A stretch of DNA of 51,174 bases from Rheinheimera sp. Its GTDB lineage: Bacteria > Pseudomonadota > Gammaproteobacteria > Enterobacterales > Alteromonadaceae. This document shows, one piece after another, positions 9,633 to 19,247 of this stretch. Under the pieces are notes generated by a model. The model saw only the letters and a program-made list of their open reading frames with translations. It was not told the DNA's origin and ran no database searches. The translations under genes were made by a program, and so were the position numbers. Positions within the stretch are counted from its first letter, which is position 1. Every line of letters starts with the position of its first letter. The DNA is taken from contig NZ_JAVBXS010000041.1 of the NCBI RefSeq assembly GCF_030824435.1, forward strand, positions 1 to 51,174, written 5' to 3'.

Positions 9633-9663
9633 GTGCTGCGTTTTGTCTGACAAAACGCAGCAC
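9633..9663. terminator. Bidirectional terminator between tkt and tal
   Basis: Arms 9633-9645 (GTGCTGCGTTTTG) and 9651-9663 form a 13-bp perfect stem with loop TCTGA, placed between the two convergent genes. Confidence 0.75.
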
Positions 9664-9672
9664 CTATGGTCG

Positions 9673-10620
9673 TTACAGTCCCCGTAAAATCTGTTCTAAC
9701 TTCTGCTGGTCGGCAGCAAACTGGCGGATGCCCTCCTGCAGTTTGTCGCTGGCCATTTGGTCTTCCAGCATTTGCCAGCGGAATTGCGCTTCGGTCAGGG
9801 TAGCAGGCGTAGCTGCGGCCGGGACATCGGCATGCAACCGGCGTGTTATCTGGCCTGTGCTGTTGGCCAGTTCCTGCAATAATGCCGGGCTGATAGTCAG
9901 GCGGTCGCAGCCGGCCAACTGGCGAATTTCTTCGCTGTTGCGAAAACTGGCACCCATTACAATAGTGGGGTAGCGGTGAGTTTTAAAATACTGGTATACC
10001 CGACGCACAAACAACACGCCCGGGTCCTGTTCACCACTAAAATCTTGCTCCGGTTGCTGCTTTTTGTACCAGTCCAGAATACGGCCAACAAAAGGCGAAA
10101 TTAAGTAGCTGCCGGCCTCGGCACAAGCGCGGGCCTGGGCAAAACTGAAGATCAGCGTCAGATTACACCGCACGCCTTGTTGTTCCAGTACCCGCGCCGC
10201 CTGAATACCTTCCCAGGTTGCGGCAATTTTAATCAGTACGCGGCTGATGTCTGAGCCTTGCGCCTGATACAGCTCCAGCAGCTGATGGGCTTTTTCAATG
10301 GTTGCCATGGTATCAAAAGATAAACGGGCATCCACTTCGGTTGAAACATAACCCGGTACCTGCGCCATCAATTGCTGACCAATCAGCACCGCAAGTTTGT
10401 CGGCAGCGAGGGTAATGCGGGCATCACCCTCAGTGGTTGCTGCAGCCCACTGCAAAGCTTCAGCTGCCAGATGGCGGTATTGCGCCTGTTCAATCGTTTT
10501 TAAAATCAACGACGGGTTGGTGGTGGCGTCCTGCGGTTGATACAGCTTAATAGCGGCAAAATCACCGGTATCTGCGACTACAGTGGTCAGCTGCTTTAAC
10601 TGGCTTAATTGGTCCGACAT
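9673..10620 (-). CDS. tal: Transaldolase
   Basis: About 315 residues, as TalB. The start is the ATG at 10620 ([10 protein letters not shown]), which has GAGGGAG upstream; the frame is open further but the extra N-terminus is not transaldolase-like. The Schiff-base lysine lies in [13 protein letters not shown] (about K131) and the conserved Asp near residue 17 (VADTGD). Other family motifs are [23 protein letters not shown] and MGASFRN. It transfers dihydroxyacetone units in the pentose phosphate pathway, taking up the carbon delivered by AraBDA. It is divergent from araB, sharing an intergenic region with operator site 2. Confidence 0.95.
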   Translation of the reverse strand: MSDQLSQLKQLTTVVADTGDFAAIKLYQPQDATTNPSLILKTIEQAQYRHLAAEALQWAAATTEGDARITLAADKLAVLIGQQLMAQVPGYVSTEVDARLSFDTMATIEKAHQLLELYQAQGSDISRVLIKIAATWEGIQAARVLEQQGVRCNLTLIFSFAQARACAEAGSYLISPFVGRILDWYKKQQPEQDFSGEQDPGVLFVRRVYQYFKTHRYPTIVMGASFRNSEEIRQLAGCDRLTISPALLQELANSTGQITRRLHADVPAAATPATLTEAQFRWQMLEDQMASDKLQEGIRQFAADQQKLEQILRGL

Positions 10621-10804
10621 AACTCCCTCATTTATCATATTTAATTGGGTGAAATCTGCTGCTAATGCAACATGCACTGGTTGATTTTTTTCTTTGACCT
10701 GTATTGACCTCTTGCTGCAGCCCTTACCAGTCAACATAAACTCATAAAACACTCAGAGAAAATCAAAATATATTTTTATATGATCTTTACAGCCCTCTAA
10801 TGGT

Positions 10805-10823
10805 GATATTATCATACAATTAA
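10805..10823. promoter_or_regulatory. Candidate operator, site 2 (tal/araB divergent region)
   Basis: 12 of 18 positions match the locus consensus; TACAAT is at 10815-10820. It is the only such match in the 241-base region between tal and araB, so one site could serve both directions. It overlaps an in-frame upstream ATG at 10823, supporting the later araB start. Confidence 0.45.
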
Positions 10824-10861
10824 TGTTCTGTGATGTCGATGCTGACAATAAAAAGGTGCTT

Positions 10862-12532
10862 ATGTCGCTTTATGTAATTGGGATTGATTATGGCTCGGAC
10901 TCGGTGCGGGCTTTGCTGGTCGATACAACAGACGGCCGCGAACTGGCCAGTGCTGTGGTGAACTATCCGCGCTGGAGTCAGGGTTTGTATTGTGAACCGG
11001 GTCGTGACCAGTTCCGTCAGCATCCACAGGATTACCTTGACAGCCTGGAGCAGGTACTGCAGGCCTTGTGGCAACAAGCACCACAAGGCAGTGCCGCCAA
11101 AGTGGTCGGCTTGAGTGTCGACACTACAGGCTCGACACCTGTGGCTATTAACAGCGCCGGTGTGCCTTTGGCGTTATTGCCGGAATTTGCGCAAAACCCG
11201 AATGCGATGTTTGTCTTGTGGAAAGACCACACCGCAGTGGCTGAGGCGGCCGAAATTACCACTGCAGCCAATGCTTATGCCGCGCGTGGTGCCGGGCCAA
11301 ATTATCTGCAGTTTATCGGTGGTATTTATTCATCTGAATGGTACTGGGCCAAAGCGTTGCATGTGCTGCGTCAGGACGCAGCGGTAAGGGCTGCAGCTTA
11401 TAGCTTTGTTGAACATTGCGACTGGATCACGGCAGTGTTGACCGAGACCACGGCGCCGGCCGATTTTTATCTGGGCCGCTGCGCCGCCGGTCACAAAATG
11501 ATGTGGCACCAAAGCTGGGGCGGTTTCCCGCCCAATGATTTTTTTGCCGGTATTGATCCCGTACTGGACGGTTTTACTGAGCGCCTGAATGCAGACACCA
11601 GAACTTCCGATTTAACCGCAGGTCGTTTGTGTGCTGAATGGGCGCAGCGTCTCGGTCTGCCGCGTGGTATTGCGGTCGGATATGGCGCTTTTGACTGCCA
11701 TATGGGGGCCGTCGCCGCCAATGTGCGGCCAGGCGTGCTGACCAAAGTGATGGGCACTTCTACCTGCGATATTACAGTTGCCAGCCCGGCGTTACTGGCC
11801 GGCAAATCAGTGCGTGGTATTTGTGGTCAGGTTGATGGCTCGGTGTTACCGGGCATGATTGGACTGGAAGCCGGTCAGTCGGCTTTTGGTGATTTATATG
11901 CTTGGTTTCGCGACCTGCTGAGTTTTCCGCTGCAGTTACTGGGTCAGCAGTTGACGCCCGCGGCGCTGGCCGGGCTGGAAGCGCAGATAATTCCCGCTTT
12001 GTCGTTGCAGGCGGCAACTTTCAAACCTGGTCAAACCGGCATTACCGCACTGGATTGGGTTAATGGCCGGCGCACGCCCGATGCCAGTCAGCGGGTGGCG
12101 ATGGCGATCAGCGGCCTGAAAATGGGTAGCCAGGCGCCGCAAATTTTCCGCGCTTTGGTTGAGGCAACGGCGTATGGCTCGCGCGCTATTACCGAACGTT
12201 TTCGCGAGCAGGGTGTGCCTGTTGATTCCATTGTGGTGATTGGTGGCATTTCGAAAAAATCACCGCTGGTGATGCAGATTTGTGCCGATGTCTGGAACTG
12301 CGACATTGCTGTGCTCGACAGCGAACAAAGCTGCGCCTTGGGTGCTGCCATTTTTGCGGCAGTGGCGGCTGGTGTGTTCCCTTCAGTTGCTGCCGCGCAG
12401 CAGGTGATGGCATCGCCGGTATGCCAGACCTACAAACCCAATGCGGAAGATGCCGCCATTTACGACCGCCTATACCAGCAATATCAGCAGCTTGGTGCTT
12501 TTGTGGATGCAAAAGCACAGGAGGGCATATGA
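10862..12532 (+). CDS. araB: L-ribulokinase
   Basis: About 556 residues of the FGGY carbohydrate kinase family. It phosphorylates L-ribulose to L-ribulose 5-phosphate. Seen: N-terminal phosphate loop GIDYGSDSVRALLVD, DTTGSTPVAI, the central AFDCHMGAV and GTSTCDI segments, and the C-terminal nucleotide-binding VIGGISKKSPLVMQ. The ATG at 10862 has AAGGTG before it and begins exactly at the family N-terminus; an ATG at 10823 is in frame but falls in the operator. The stop overlaps araD as ATGA, so AraB and AraD are translationally coupled. Confidence 0.95.
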   Translation: MSLYVIGIDYGSDSVRALLVDTTDGRELASAVVNYPRWSQGLYCEPGRDQFRQHPQDYLDSLEQVLQALWQQAPQGSAAKVVGLSVDTTGSTPVAINSAGVPLALLPEFAQNPNAMFVLWKDHTAVAEAAEITTAANAYAARGAGPNYLQFIGGIYSSEWYWAKALHVLRQDAAVRAAAYSFVEHCDWITAVLTETTAPADFYLGRCAAGHKMMWHQSWGGFPPNDFFAGIDPVLDGFTERLNADTRTSDLTAGRLCAEWAQRLGLPRGIAVGYGAFDCHMGAVAANVRPGVLTKVMGTSTCDITVASPALLAGKSVRGICGQVDGSVLPGMIGLEAGQSAFGDLYAWFRDLLSFPLQLLGQQLTPAALAGLEAQIIPALSLQAATFKPGQTGITALDWVNGRRTPDASQRVAMAISGLKMGSQAPQIFRALVEATAYGSRAITERFREQGVPVDSIVVIGGISKKSPLVMQICADVWNCDIAVLDSEQSCALGAAIFAAVAAGVFPSVAAAQQVMASPVCQTYKPNAEDAAIYDRLYQQYQQLGAFVDAKAQEGI

Positions 12533-13221
12533 GTTACACCGAATTAAAACGTGCAGTCTTTGAAGCGAATTTAGAGCTGCAAAAACGCGGCCTGGTGATT
12601 TACACCTTTGGCAATGTGTCACAAATCGACCGCGCCAAAGGGGTCATTGCGATAAAACCCAGTGGTGTGGCGTATGAAGATATGCGCGCTGACGACATGG
12701 TGATTGTTGATTTGGATAACCAGATTGTCGAAGGCAAATTACGCCCTTCATCGGATACCAAAACTCACACTCATTTATACCGCCATTTTGCGGAGATTGG
12801 TGGTGTCACCCACACCCATTCAACTTATGCCACCGCCTGGGCGCAGGCCAAATTGCCTATTCCTTGCCTGGGCACCACCCATGCTGATTTTGTTTATGGC
12901 GCAGTGCCCTGCACCGGCGAAATGAGCATGGAGCAGGTGGCGCGCGACTATGAAGAAGAAACCGGCGTGCAGATAGTGCGGGCTTTTGCTGAGCTGGATC
13001 CATTGGCGGCCCCTATGGTGGTGGTCGCCGGCCATGCACCTTTTAGCTGGGGCAAAGATGCAGCGAAATCTGTCTATCACGCAGTGATCCTCGAGGAAAT
13101 TGCGCGAATGGCTTATTTAACCCGCACCCTGGCACCGCAAGGCGACCTGCTGGCCCGTGCGGTAATGGACAAACATTATTTCCGTAAACACGGCAAAAAC
13201 GCTTATTACGGTCAGGCGTAA
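12529..13221 (+). CDS. araD: L-ribulose-5-phosphate 4-epimerase
   Basis: 230 residues, one shorter than E. coli AraD. A zinc-dependent class II aldolase-family epimerase producing D-xylulose 5-phosphate. Seen: the phosphate-binding [24 protein letters not shown] with the HTHSTYAT metal histidines, and the later [18 protein letters not shown] segment. Start at the ATG overlapping the araB stop, with AGGAGGG upstream. A long open frame runs upstream inside araB but is only a shadow. Confidence 0.95.
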   Translation: MSYTELKRAVFEANLELQKRGLVIYTFGNVSQIDRAKGVIAIKPSGVAYEDMRADDMVIVDLDNQIVEGKLRPSSDTKTHTHLYRHFAEIGGVTHTHSTYATAWAQAKLPIPCLGTTHADFVYGAVPCTGEMSMEQVARDYEEETGVQIVRAFAELDPLAAPMVVVAGHAPFSWGKDAAKSVYHAVILEEIARMAYLTRTLAPQGDLLARAVMDKHYFRKHGKNAYYGQA

Positions 13222-13249
13222 GCCGGCCGCAGCCAAGAGGAATTTGAAG

Positions 13250-14746
13250 ATGATGAATACTAAAGAAGTCTGGTTTGTCACCGGTTCACAACATTTATAT
13301 GGTCCTAAGGTGCTGCAAACCGTAGCACAGGACAGTGAAATTATTGTGGCTGGCCTGAATCAGAGTGGCAAATTGCCGGTGCAGCTGGTGCTGAAACCGA
13401 CGGTAAAAAGCCCGGAAGAAATTTTTGCAGTGTGCCAGCAGGCCAATGCCAACCCTGATTGTGTGGGTCTGGTGCTGTGGATGCATACTTTTTCGCCGGC
13501 AAAAATGTGGATAGCAGGCTTGAATGAACTGCGTAAGCCGTTCCTGCATTTACATACCCAGTTTAATGCTGAGTTGCCGTGGGCTGAGATCAACATGAAC
13601 TACATGAACACACACCAGAGTGCACATGGTTGTCGTGAGTTTGGTTTTATCGGTACAAGAATGCGCAAAGAACGCAAAGTGGTGGTGGGTCACTGGCAAA
13701 ATCCGCAAGTGGTGCAGGACATTGACGACTGGTGCCGCGCTGCTATGGGCTGGGCCGAAAGCCGTTCGTTAAAAGTGGCGCGTTTTGGCGACAATATGCG
13801 TCAGGTGGCTGTGACCGAAGGCGACAAAGTGGCGGCGCAAATTCAGTTTGGTTATGAAGTTCATGCTTACAGCCTGGCCGATTTAGTCGCGGTGGTCGAT
13901 GCCGTCAGCGACAGTGACATCAACAGCCAGCTTGAGTTATACCGGCAGGATTATGACATTGCGCCGGCAGTGTTCAGCGATGAATACGCGCTGCAGATGT
14001 TAAAAAACGAAGCGCGGCTTGAACTTGGTATGCGCAGTTTCCTCGATAAAGGTGGTTTTAAAGCCTTTACCAACTGCTTTGAAAATCTGGCTGGCCTGAG
14101 TGGTTTACCTGGTCTTGCCACCCAGCGTCTGATGGCGCAGGGTTATGGTTATGGCGCCGAAGGCGACTGGAAAACCTCGGCTATGGTGCGCATTATGAAA
14201 GTGATGGGCCAGGGCCGCGCCGGTGGTTGTTCTTTTATGGAGGATTACACCTATAACTTTGGCAGCCGTGACCAGGTGTTAGGCGCCCATATGCTGGAAG
14301 TTTGCCCGTCGATTGCAGCCGCCAAACCCCGGCTTGAAGTGCACCGCCATACCATAGGTGTAAAATGTGACGTGGCGCGTTTGTTGTTTAGTGCTGCACC
14401 AGGCCCGGCCATTAACGTGTCGCCTATAGACTTGGGTAACAGATTCCGCATTCTGATCAATGAAGTAGACACTGTTGTGCCACCGGCAGGCACACCACAG
14501 TTGCCAGTAGCCTCAGCTTTATGGGAACCTAAACCGAACTTAAGTGTGGCCGCTGCGGCCTGGATCCACGCCGGTGGTGCGCACCACACTGTGTTTAGTC
14601 AGGCAGTGACCACAGATATGGTGGTGGATTTTGCCGAAATGGCAGGCGTCGAGACTGTGATCATTGACGACGCTACCAATATCCGTCAGCTGAAAAACGA
14701 ACTGCGGCAAAGCTCAGCTTATTATTTCCTGAAGCAGGGGCTGTAA
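13250..14746 (+). CDS. araA: L-arabinose isomerase
   Basis: About 498 residues (E. coli 500), converting L-arabinose to L-ribulose with a Mn ion. Seen: [13 protein letters not shown] at the N-terminus, the [12 protein letters not shown] segment, FxTxFEN-like [16 protein letters not shown], and the C-terminal [16 protein letters not shown] with its histidines. An AGAGG site lies nine bases before the ATG at 13250; a second ATG follows directly, and the TTG at 13244 is too close to the site. It is the third gene of araBDA, 28 bases after araD. Confidence 0.96.
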   Translation: MMNTKEVWFVTGSQHLYGPKVLQTVAQDSEIIVAGLNQSGKLPVQLVLKPTVKSPEEIFAVCQQANANPDCVGLVLWMHTFSPAKMWIAGLNELRKPFLHLHTQFNAELPWAEINMNYMNTHQSAHGCREFGFIGTRMRKERKVVVGHWQNPQVVQDIDDWCRAAMGWAESRSLKVARFGDNMRQVAVTEGDKVAAQIQFGYEVHAYSLADLVAVVDAVSDSDINSQLELYRQDYDIAPAVFSDEYALQMLKNEARLELGMRSFLDKGGFKAFTNCFENLAGLSGLPGLATQRLMAQGYGYGAEGDWKTSAMVRIMKVMGQGRAGGCSFMEDYTYNFGSRDQVLGAHMLEVCPSIAAAKPRLEVHRHTIGVKCDVARLLFSAAPGPAINVSPIDLGNRFRILINEVDTVVPPAGTPQLPVASALWEPKPNLSVAAAAWIHAGGAHHTVFSQAVTTDMVVDFAEMAGVETVIIDDATNIRQLKNELRQSSAYYFLKQGL

Positions 14747-14775
14747 TATCGGCCGGTGTTGCCTTTGATGGAATG

Positions 14776-14806
14776 AACAACAGGCCTTTGGGCCTGTTGT
14801 TGTTTT
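14776..14806 (+). terminator. Rho-independent terminator after araA
   Basis: Stem AACAACAGGCC (14776-14786) with its complement 14791-14801, loop TTTG, followed by GTTTT. It ends the araBDA transcript. Confidence 0.85.
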
Positions 14807-14848
14807 GGGATTGGATAACTAGAAATTGGCAACTATCAGGGAGCACAG

Positions 14849-15433
14849 ATGCTGGATTTAACAGCTTATCAGGCCATTGTTTTTGATATGGATGGCACCT
14901 TAATTGATTCAATGGGCAGCCATGGCATTGCCTGGCGCCAGACGTGCGAGCGTTATGGTTATCCGTTTGACCCGGTATATATGCATAATCTGGGTGGTGT
15001 GCCGACCGATCAGACAGTGGTATTGCTGAATGAAAAATATGGCTTGTCGCATGACGTCCGGGAAGTTGCGCAGCTCAAACGGGAGCTGTGGGAAAAGCTG
15101 GATGAGGTGCCAAGCCTTATTCCGGCCACAGTTGAGCTGCTGCAGCATTATAGTGGCAGGTTAAAAATTGGTATTGGCACCGGTGCCGACCGCAGTCATG
15201 CGCTGAAAATGCTGCAACAAACCGGTTTATTGGCGCTGGTGGATACAGTGGTCACTGCCACAGATGTTGATCAAGGCAAACCCCATCCGGAAACCTTTTT
15301 AACTGTGGCGGCGCAGCTTGGCGTGGCACCACAACACTGTGTGGTGTTTGAAGATACCGCTATAGGTCAGCAGGCAGCAGCAGCTGCTGGTATGGACTGT
15401 ATTCTGGTGCAAAACGGTGAGCTGCAGTTTTAA
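14849..15433 (+). CDS. HAD-family sugar phosphatase (beta-PGM/YqaB-like)
   Basis: 194 residues. The haloacid dehalogenase motifs are all visible: FDMDGTLIDS (nucleophile and acid Asp), the T-containing IGIGTGA, the lysine in QGKPHPETF and FEDTAIGQQAAAAAG. The helical cap is of the small beta-phosphoglucomutase/YqaB type. Such enzymes dephosphorylate fructose 1-phosphate, 6-phosphogluconate and similar small sugar phosphates. GGGAG lies before the ATG. Following araA, it may remove sugar phosphates that build up during pentose use (inference); the substrate cannot be told. Confidence 0.85.
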   Translation: MLDLTAYQAIVFDMDGTLIDSMGSHGIAWRQTCERYGYPFDPVYMHNLGGVPTDQTVVLLNEKYGLSHDVREVAQLKRELWEKLDEVPSLIPATVELLQHYSGRLKIGIGTGADRSHALKMLQQTGLLALVDTVVTATDVDQGKPHPETFLTVAAQLGVAPQHCVVFEDTAIGQQAAAAAGMDCILVQNGELQF

Positions 15434-15460
15434 CACCGAAAACATCTTGTCTAACAACCT

Positions 15461-15479
15461 CTAATTGTATTATAAAAGT
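15461..15479. promoter_or_regulatory. Candidate operator, site 3 (mutarotase operon)
   Basis: 12 of 18 positions match; ATTGTA-T-TA is intact but the right half is weak. It lies 36 bases before the galM start. Confidence 0.4.
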
Positions 15480-15515
15480 ACAAAATATAGTTAGCCACTC
15501 AGACAAGGTGTGATC

Positions 15516-16757
15516 ATGACATTTAAGCAACCCTGGGCCAAAGGTCCGCTGCCGTTGTTTTTCGGCGCTTGTATTTGTATACAACTGGCGGGCTGTGGCC
15601 CGGCGCCTGCACCAACTCAGTCATCAGGCGCAGCTGCACAAGCAACAACAGCATCTCCCTCAGACGTTCAGCAGGAAATAAAAGTCATGCGCCCCGAAGT
15701 TACACAAAAGCCATTTGGCCAGCTGGCCGACGGCCGTGAAGTAAGTTTATACACTCTGAAAAATGCCAATGGCATTGAACTGGATGTGACCAATTATGGT
15801 GGCATTATTACGCGGCTGGTCACGCCGGATGCCAAAGGCCAACGTGCTGACATTGTGCTTGGTTACGACAACCTGGCGCAGTATCTGGAAAATAACCCAT
15901 ATTTTGGGGCCATTATCGGTCGTTATGGCAACCGTATTGCTGCGGGCAAATTTGTTTTAAACGGCACCAGTTATCAGCTTGCCACCAATGATGGCGCCAA
16001 TCATTTACATGGAGGTGTGCAGGGTTTTGATAAAAAACTCTGGGACGCCAAAACCTTTGTACAGCACGACGCCGTCGGTGTGGTGCTGAGCCTGCTCAGC
16101 CCGGACGGCGACCAGGGTTATCCGGGTAATCTGCAGGTTGAAGTCACCTACACACTAGCCAACAACAACGAGCTGCAAATGTTGTTTACCGCCACGACCG
16201 ACAAAACCACAGTGGTGAACCTGACGCAGCACAGTTATTTTAATCTGGCAGGTCAAGGCGATATTCTGAGTCACGAGTTGACCATTCCGGCCGAAAAAAT
16301 CACGCCTGTGGCGGCTGGTCTGATCCCGACCGGGCAACTACAGCATGTCGCCGGTACCCCTTTTGATTTTCGCAGCAGCAAAGCTATAGGCCGTGATATC
16401 ACCGCCGATGATGCCCAGCTGAAACTTGGCCAGGGTTATGACCATAACTTTGTGCTGAAAAATACACCGGATAAAGAACTGGTGCTGGCCGGTCTGGTGC
16501 TGGAGCCAAAAAGTGGCCGTGTGTTGGAAGTGCTGACTGACGATATTGCAGTGCAGTTTTACTCCGGCAATTTCCTTGATGGCAGTATCCAGGGCAAAGG
16601 CCGGACTTATGGCCATCGGAGTGGTTTTTGTTTAGAGCCGCAGCATTTCCCCGATGCACCCAATCAGCCGGATTTTGCTACGACTGTGCTGGAGCCAGGC
16701 CAGCAATATCAGAGCCGTATTGTGTACCGGTTCAGTACACAAGCTGCGAAGGAGTAA
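15516..16757 (+). CDS. galM: Aldose 1-epimerase, predicted lipoprotein
   Basis: About 413 residues. Mutarotases equilibrate alpha and beta anomers of free sugars. Seen: NYGGIITRL, NHLHGGVQGFDKKLW and TQHSYFNLAG with the catalytic histidines, YDHNFVL, and the catalytic Glu in CLEPQHFPDAPNQP. Unusual for a GalM is an N-terminal export signal ending in the lipobox LAGC (Cys about residue 27) and a Pro/Ala/Ser/Gln linker of about 35 residues, so it should be membrane-anchored facing the periplasm. The ATG at 15516 is chosen; a GTG at 15510 overlaps the AAGGTG ribosome site. It is followed after three bases by a GH43 gene. Confidence 0.92.
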   Translation: MTFKQPWAKGPLPLFFGACICIQLAGCGPAPAPTQSSGAAAQATTASPSDVQQEIKVMRPEVTQKPFGQLADGREVSLYTLKNANGIELDVTNYGGIITRLVTPDAKGQRADIVLGYDNLAQYLENNPYFGAIIGRYGNRIAAGKFVLNGTSYQLATNDGANHLHGGVQGFDKKLWDAKTFVQHDAVGVVLSLLSPDGDQGYPGNLQVEVTYTLANNNELQMLFTATTDKTTVVNLTQHSYFNLAGQGDILSHELTIPAEKITPVAAGLIPTGQLQHVAGTPFDFRSSKAIGRDITADDAQLKLGQGYDHNFVLKNTPDKELVLAGLVLEPKSGRVLEVLTDDIAVQFYSGNFLDGSIQGKGRTYGHRSGFCLEPQHFPDAPNQPDFATTVLEPGQQYQSRIVYRFSTQAAKE

Positions 16758-16760
16758 TAT

Positions 16761-18689
16761 ATGAGTCCTCTTCAATGGCAGGCCTGCGCTCTGGCCTTAT
16801 CAACCAGCTTACTGGCCATGCCGGTAACAGTGCTGGCAAAAGAACAGCCCCGGCTTGCCCAGGCTGCAGCAACAAAGGCGGGTGCCTTTAGTAACCCTTT
16901 GTTTGATAACGGTGCTGATCCCTGGCTGGAGTATTTTGACGGCAACTATTATCTGACCACCACCACCTGGACTTCACAACTGGTGATGCGTAAATCACCA
17001 ACCCTGGCCGGCCTTGCCAAAGCAACGCCAGTCTATGTCTGGTCGGACACTGATCCGAAACGTTGTTGTAATTTTTGGGCTTTTGAATTTCACCGCTTAA
17101 AAGGGCCCAATGGTTATCGCTGGTATCTGATGTATACAGCAGGTCAGGATGGCACTTTGGATCATCAACATCTGAACGTGCTGGAAAGTGCCGGTGACGA
17201 CCCGATGGGGCCTTATCAGTACAAAGGCGCCATGATGCCGGACAGCTGGAACATTGACGGCAGTTACCTCGAACACAATGGCAATTTGTATCTGTTGTAT
17301 TCGCAGTGGCAGGGCGACGAACAGCTGAATCTGATTGCGCAGATGGACAACCCCTGGACCTTAACGGCCGGCAAACAGCATCAGGTGCTGACCCGGCCCG
17401 TGCTTGGCTGGGAAACCAGTGGCCGCAAAGTGACTGAAGGCGCAGCGGCCCTGAAATACAACGGCCGCACCTTTGTGACTTATTCAGCCAGTTTTTGCGA
17501 CACAGCAGATTATAAACTTGGTCTGATGGAGCTGGTCGGGGATGATGCGCTTAACCCCGCGCATTGGAAAAAACACGATAAACCAGTGTTCAGCCGCACC
17601 GGACAAGTGTTTGGCCCTGGTCATAACGGCTTCTTTAAATCGCCGGATGGCAAAGAACATTGGCTGGTTTATCACGGCAACGACAAGGCCAGCCAGGGTT
17701 GTGGTGCCAGCCGTTCATTACGGGCGCAAAAGTTCAGCTTTGACCCCAAAGGCCTGCCGCTATTTGGCGAGCCGCTGGCGCCCGGCATTCAGGTGGCGCG
17801 GCCATCCGGTGAACAAGGCCCGCGTATTGGTAAAGTGCAGGGGCTGGCCTACCGGTTGCGTGATAAAAACTCCGGCCTGTGTTTGGCCACGAGCCAGCCT
17901 GATGATAAAGCGGGCAGAAAAACCGCTCAGTCACAGCTGGCAGCTTGTGATAAAGCCAACCTCTGGCAGCCGGACGCCATGGCAACAGCAGCAGTGCGTC
18001 TGGTCGACAGCGCTTCGGGCCAGGTGCTTGCAGGCGCCGGTCATCTGGAAACAAAAGGTGTTAATGCCGCTGAATTACAGCCATGGCGTGATCAAAACCA
18101 GCAGCAATGGCAGTTTAACGCGACTGCTGATGGTTGGTCTTCATTGCACAATCTGGCGAATAACCAGACTTTATCTTGTGGCACTGGTCATAAAAACTGC
18201 GGCCCATGGCAACTGTTGCCACAGGGCGTGTTTGCGCTGATCAGCCAACAATCCGGCAAGGTGTTAACGGCAGGGGGTTGTGACAAGGCGGCAGCCAACG
18301 AGGCCTTAGTGACACAACAACGCTGGCGCGGCGAGCCTTGTCAACAATGGCAGGCCTTTGTGCTGCCAGAGCAAACAACAGGCGGTGCTGCGGAACAAAC
18401 CAGGCTTGCCGGTTTGCAGTTTAAATCACAACAGCAGCCGGAACTTTGCCTGGCCATACAAGAGGATGCGGTGGTGCCCGGTGCCAAACTGGTGCAAAGC
18501 AGTTGCAAGGCCAAAACCGCAGCCTGGCAGCTGAGTTTTGGCAAGGGGGGGGCTTTGTTGCTCAGTAATAGTTACAGCAAGCAGGTGCTGGATCTGGCCA
18601 GCTGTGGTCTTGCCGACGGAACCATGCTGGCTCAGGCACCGGCCAATGGCACTGCTTGCCAGCTGTTTCACCTGAGAGCAGTGCAATAA
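16761..18689 (+). CDS. Secreted GH43 glycosidase with ricin-type trefoil domain
   Basis: 642 residues. A signal peptide (about 1-26) precedes a five-bladed GH43 domain (about 40-345) with base Asp in NGADPW (D53), a modulator Asp in NIDGSYL (D166) and general acid Glu in KVTEGAAA (E226), plus GPGHNGFF. From about 360 to the end there are repeats with WQ motifs (NLWQP, QQWQF, CGPWQL, CQQWQAF, AAWQLSF), typical of beta-trefoil CBM13/ricin carbohydrate-binding units. GH43 enzymes are inverting arabinofuranosidases, xylosidases or arabinanases; here the locus points to alpha-L-arabinofuranosidase on polymer. AAGGAG precedes the ATG, three bases after galM. Confidence 0.88.
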   Translation: MSPLQWQACALALSTSLLAMPVTVLAKEQPRLAQAAATKAGAFSNPLFDNGADPWLEYFDGNYYLTTTTWTSQLVMRKSPTLAGLAKATPVYVWSDTDPKRCCNFWAFEFHRLKGPNGYRWYLMYTAGQDGTLDHQHLNVLESAGDDPMGPYQYKGAMMPDSWNIDGSYLEHNGNLYLLYSQWQGDEQLNLIAQMDNPWTLTAGKQHQVLTRPVLGWETSGRKVTEGAAALKYNGRTFVTYSASFCDTADYKLGLMELVGDDALNPAHWKKHDKPVFSRTGQVFGPGHNGFFKSPDGKEHWLVYHGNDKASQGCGASRSLRAQKFSFDPKGLPLFGEPLAPGIQVARPSGEQGPRIGKVQGLAYRLRDKNSGLCLATSQPDDKAGRKTAQSQLAACDKANLWQPDAMATAAVRLVDSASGQVLAGAGHLETKGVNAAELQPWRDQNQQQWQFNATADGWSSLHNLANNQTLSCGTGHKNCGPWQLLPQGVFALISQQSGKVLTAGGCDKAAANEALVTQQRWRGEPCQQWQAFVLPEQTTGGAAEQTRLAGLQFKSQQQPELCLAIQEDAVVPGAKLVQSSCKAKTAAWQLSFGKGGALLLSNSYSKQVLDLASCGLADGTMLAQAPANGTACQLFHLRAVQ

Positions 18690-18762
18690 GTTCCAGCTAA
18701 GGCACAGCAGCAAGGACATATACAACAGCGAGCAGGGCATAGGGAGTTGCCAGCTTGCAGGC

Positions 18763-18801
18763 CATCCCAGCTAAAGCCTGAAAGGGCTTTTAGCCGGGAT
18801 G
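18763..18801. repeat. Imperfect inverted repeat after the GH43 gene
   Basis: CATCCCAGCTAAAGCC (18763-18778) pairs with 18785-18801 with one mismatch and one bulge. No T-run follows. It may be a weak terminator. Apart from operator site 4, the rest of the 558-base gap 18690-19247 shows only a small stem, CCACCG/CGGTGG, at 19213-19230 just before a ribosome site. Confidence 0.45.
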
Positions 18802-18981
18802 CTGCTTGCTGCAATCATGGGTTTTCCCAGCAATACGTTTTGCCAGTTATGCACTTCGCCAGTCATGCGCTTCGTTTTACCAATACAACGCCATAACGGC
18901 ATTTTCCAGCGGTGATGTCAGCTCCGACCATCAAAATTTCCCTATTTGATCTCTTTACAGCAACCCTGATCTTAGTTTATT

Positions 18982-19000
18982 AATATTGTATTACAATATT
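18982..19000. promoter_or_regulatory. Perfect 19-bp operator, site 4
   Basis: AATATTGTATTACAATATT is a perfect odd palindrome (half-sites 18982-18990 and 18992-19000) and sets the consensus used for the other nine sites. It lies about 250 bases before the PEP-CTERM/arabinanase unit, implying a long leader. Confidence 0.75.
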
Positions 19001-19247
19001 GCATTTGTGTGATATTGCAGCTGGCGATTGGCAGCTGTTGTCCCCTGGCCTTGTTTCCTGTGTTTATTGCTTTGCATCAGGCAGCGCTGTGTGGCCCGAA
19101 GACTTCAGACCCACAGTTTTCACGTTCAATCTGCTTGACGTTGACCAGCCAAAGGTCAGCTCAGCAGATAGAGCAGAGGAGCAAAACCTGCAATAGCAGG
19201 TGAATAACAAGGCCACCGCCTGAACGGTGGTGCAACAGGAGAAGATG

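Noticed and set aside
10823-10861. Earlier in-frame ATG for araB
   Set aside because: It would put the operator-like site at the start codon and adds residues foreign to FGGY kinases; AAGGTG supports 10862.
12280-12528. N-terminal extension of araD inside araB
   Set aside because: Shadow frame; AraD begins at the ATG overlapping the araB stop and then has the usual length.
18999-19196. 65-residue frame in the leader of the PEP-CTERM gene
   Set aside because: It begins inside the operator, lacks a ribosome site and overlaps another frame of the same length.
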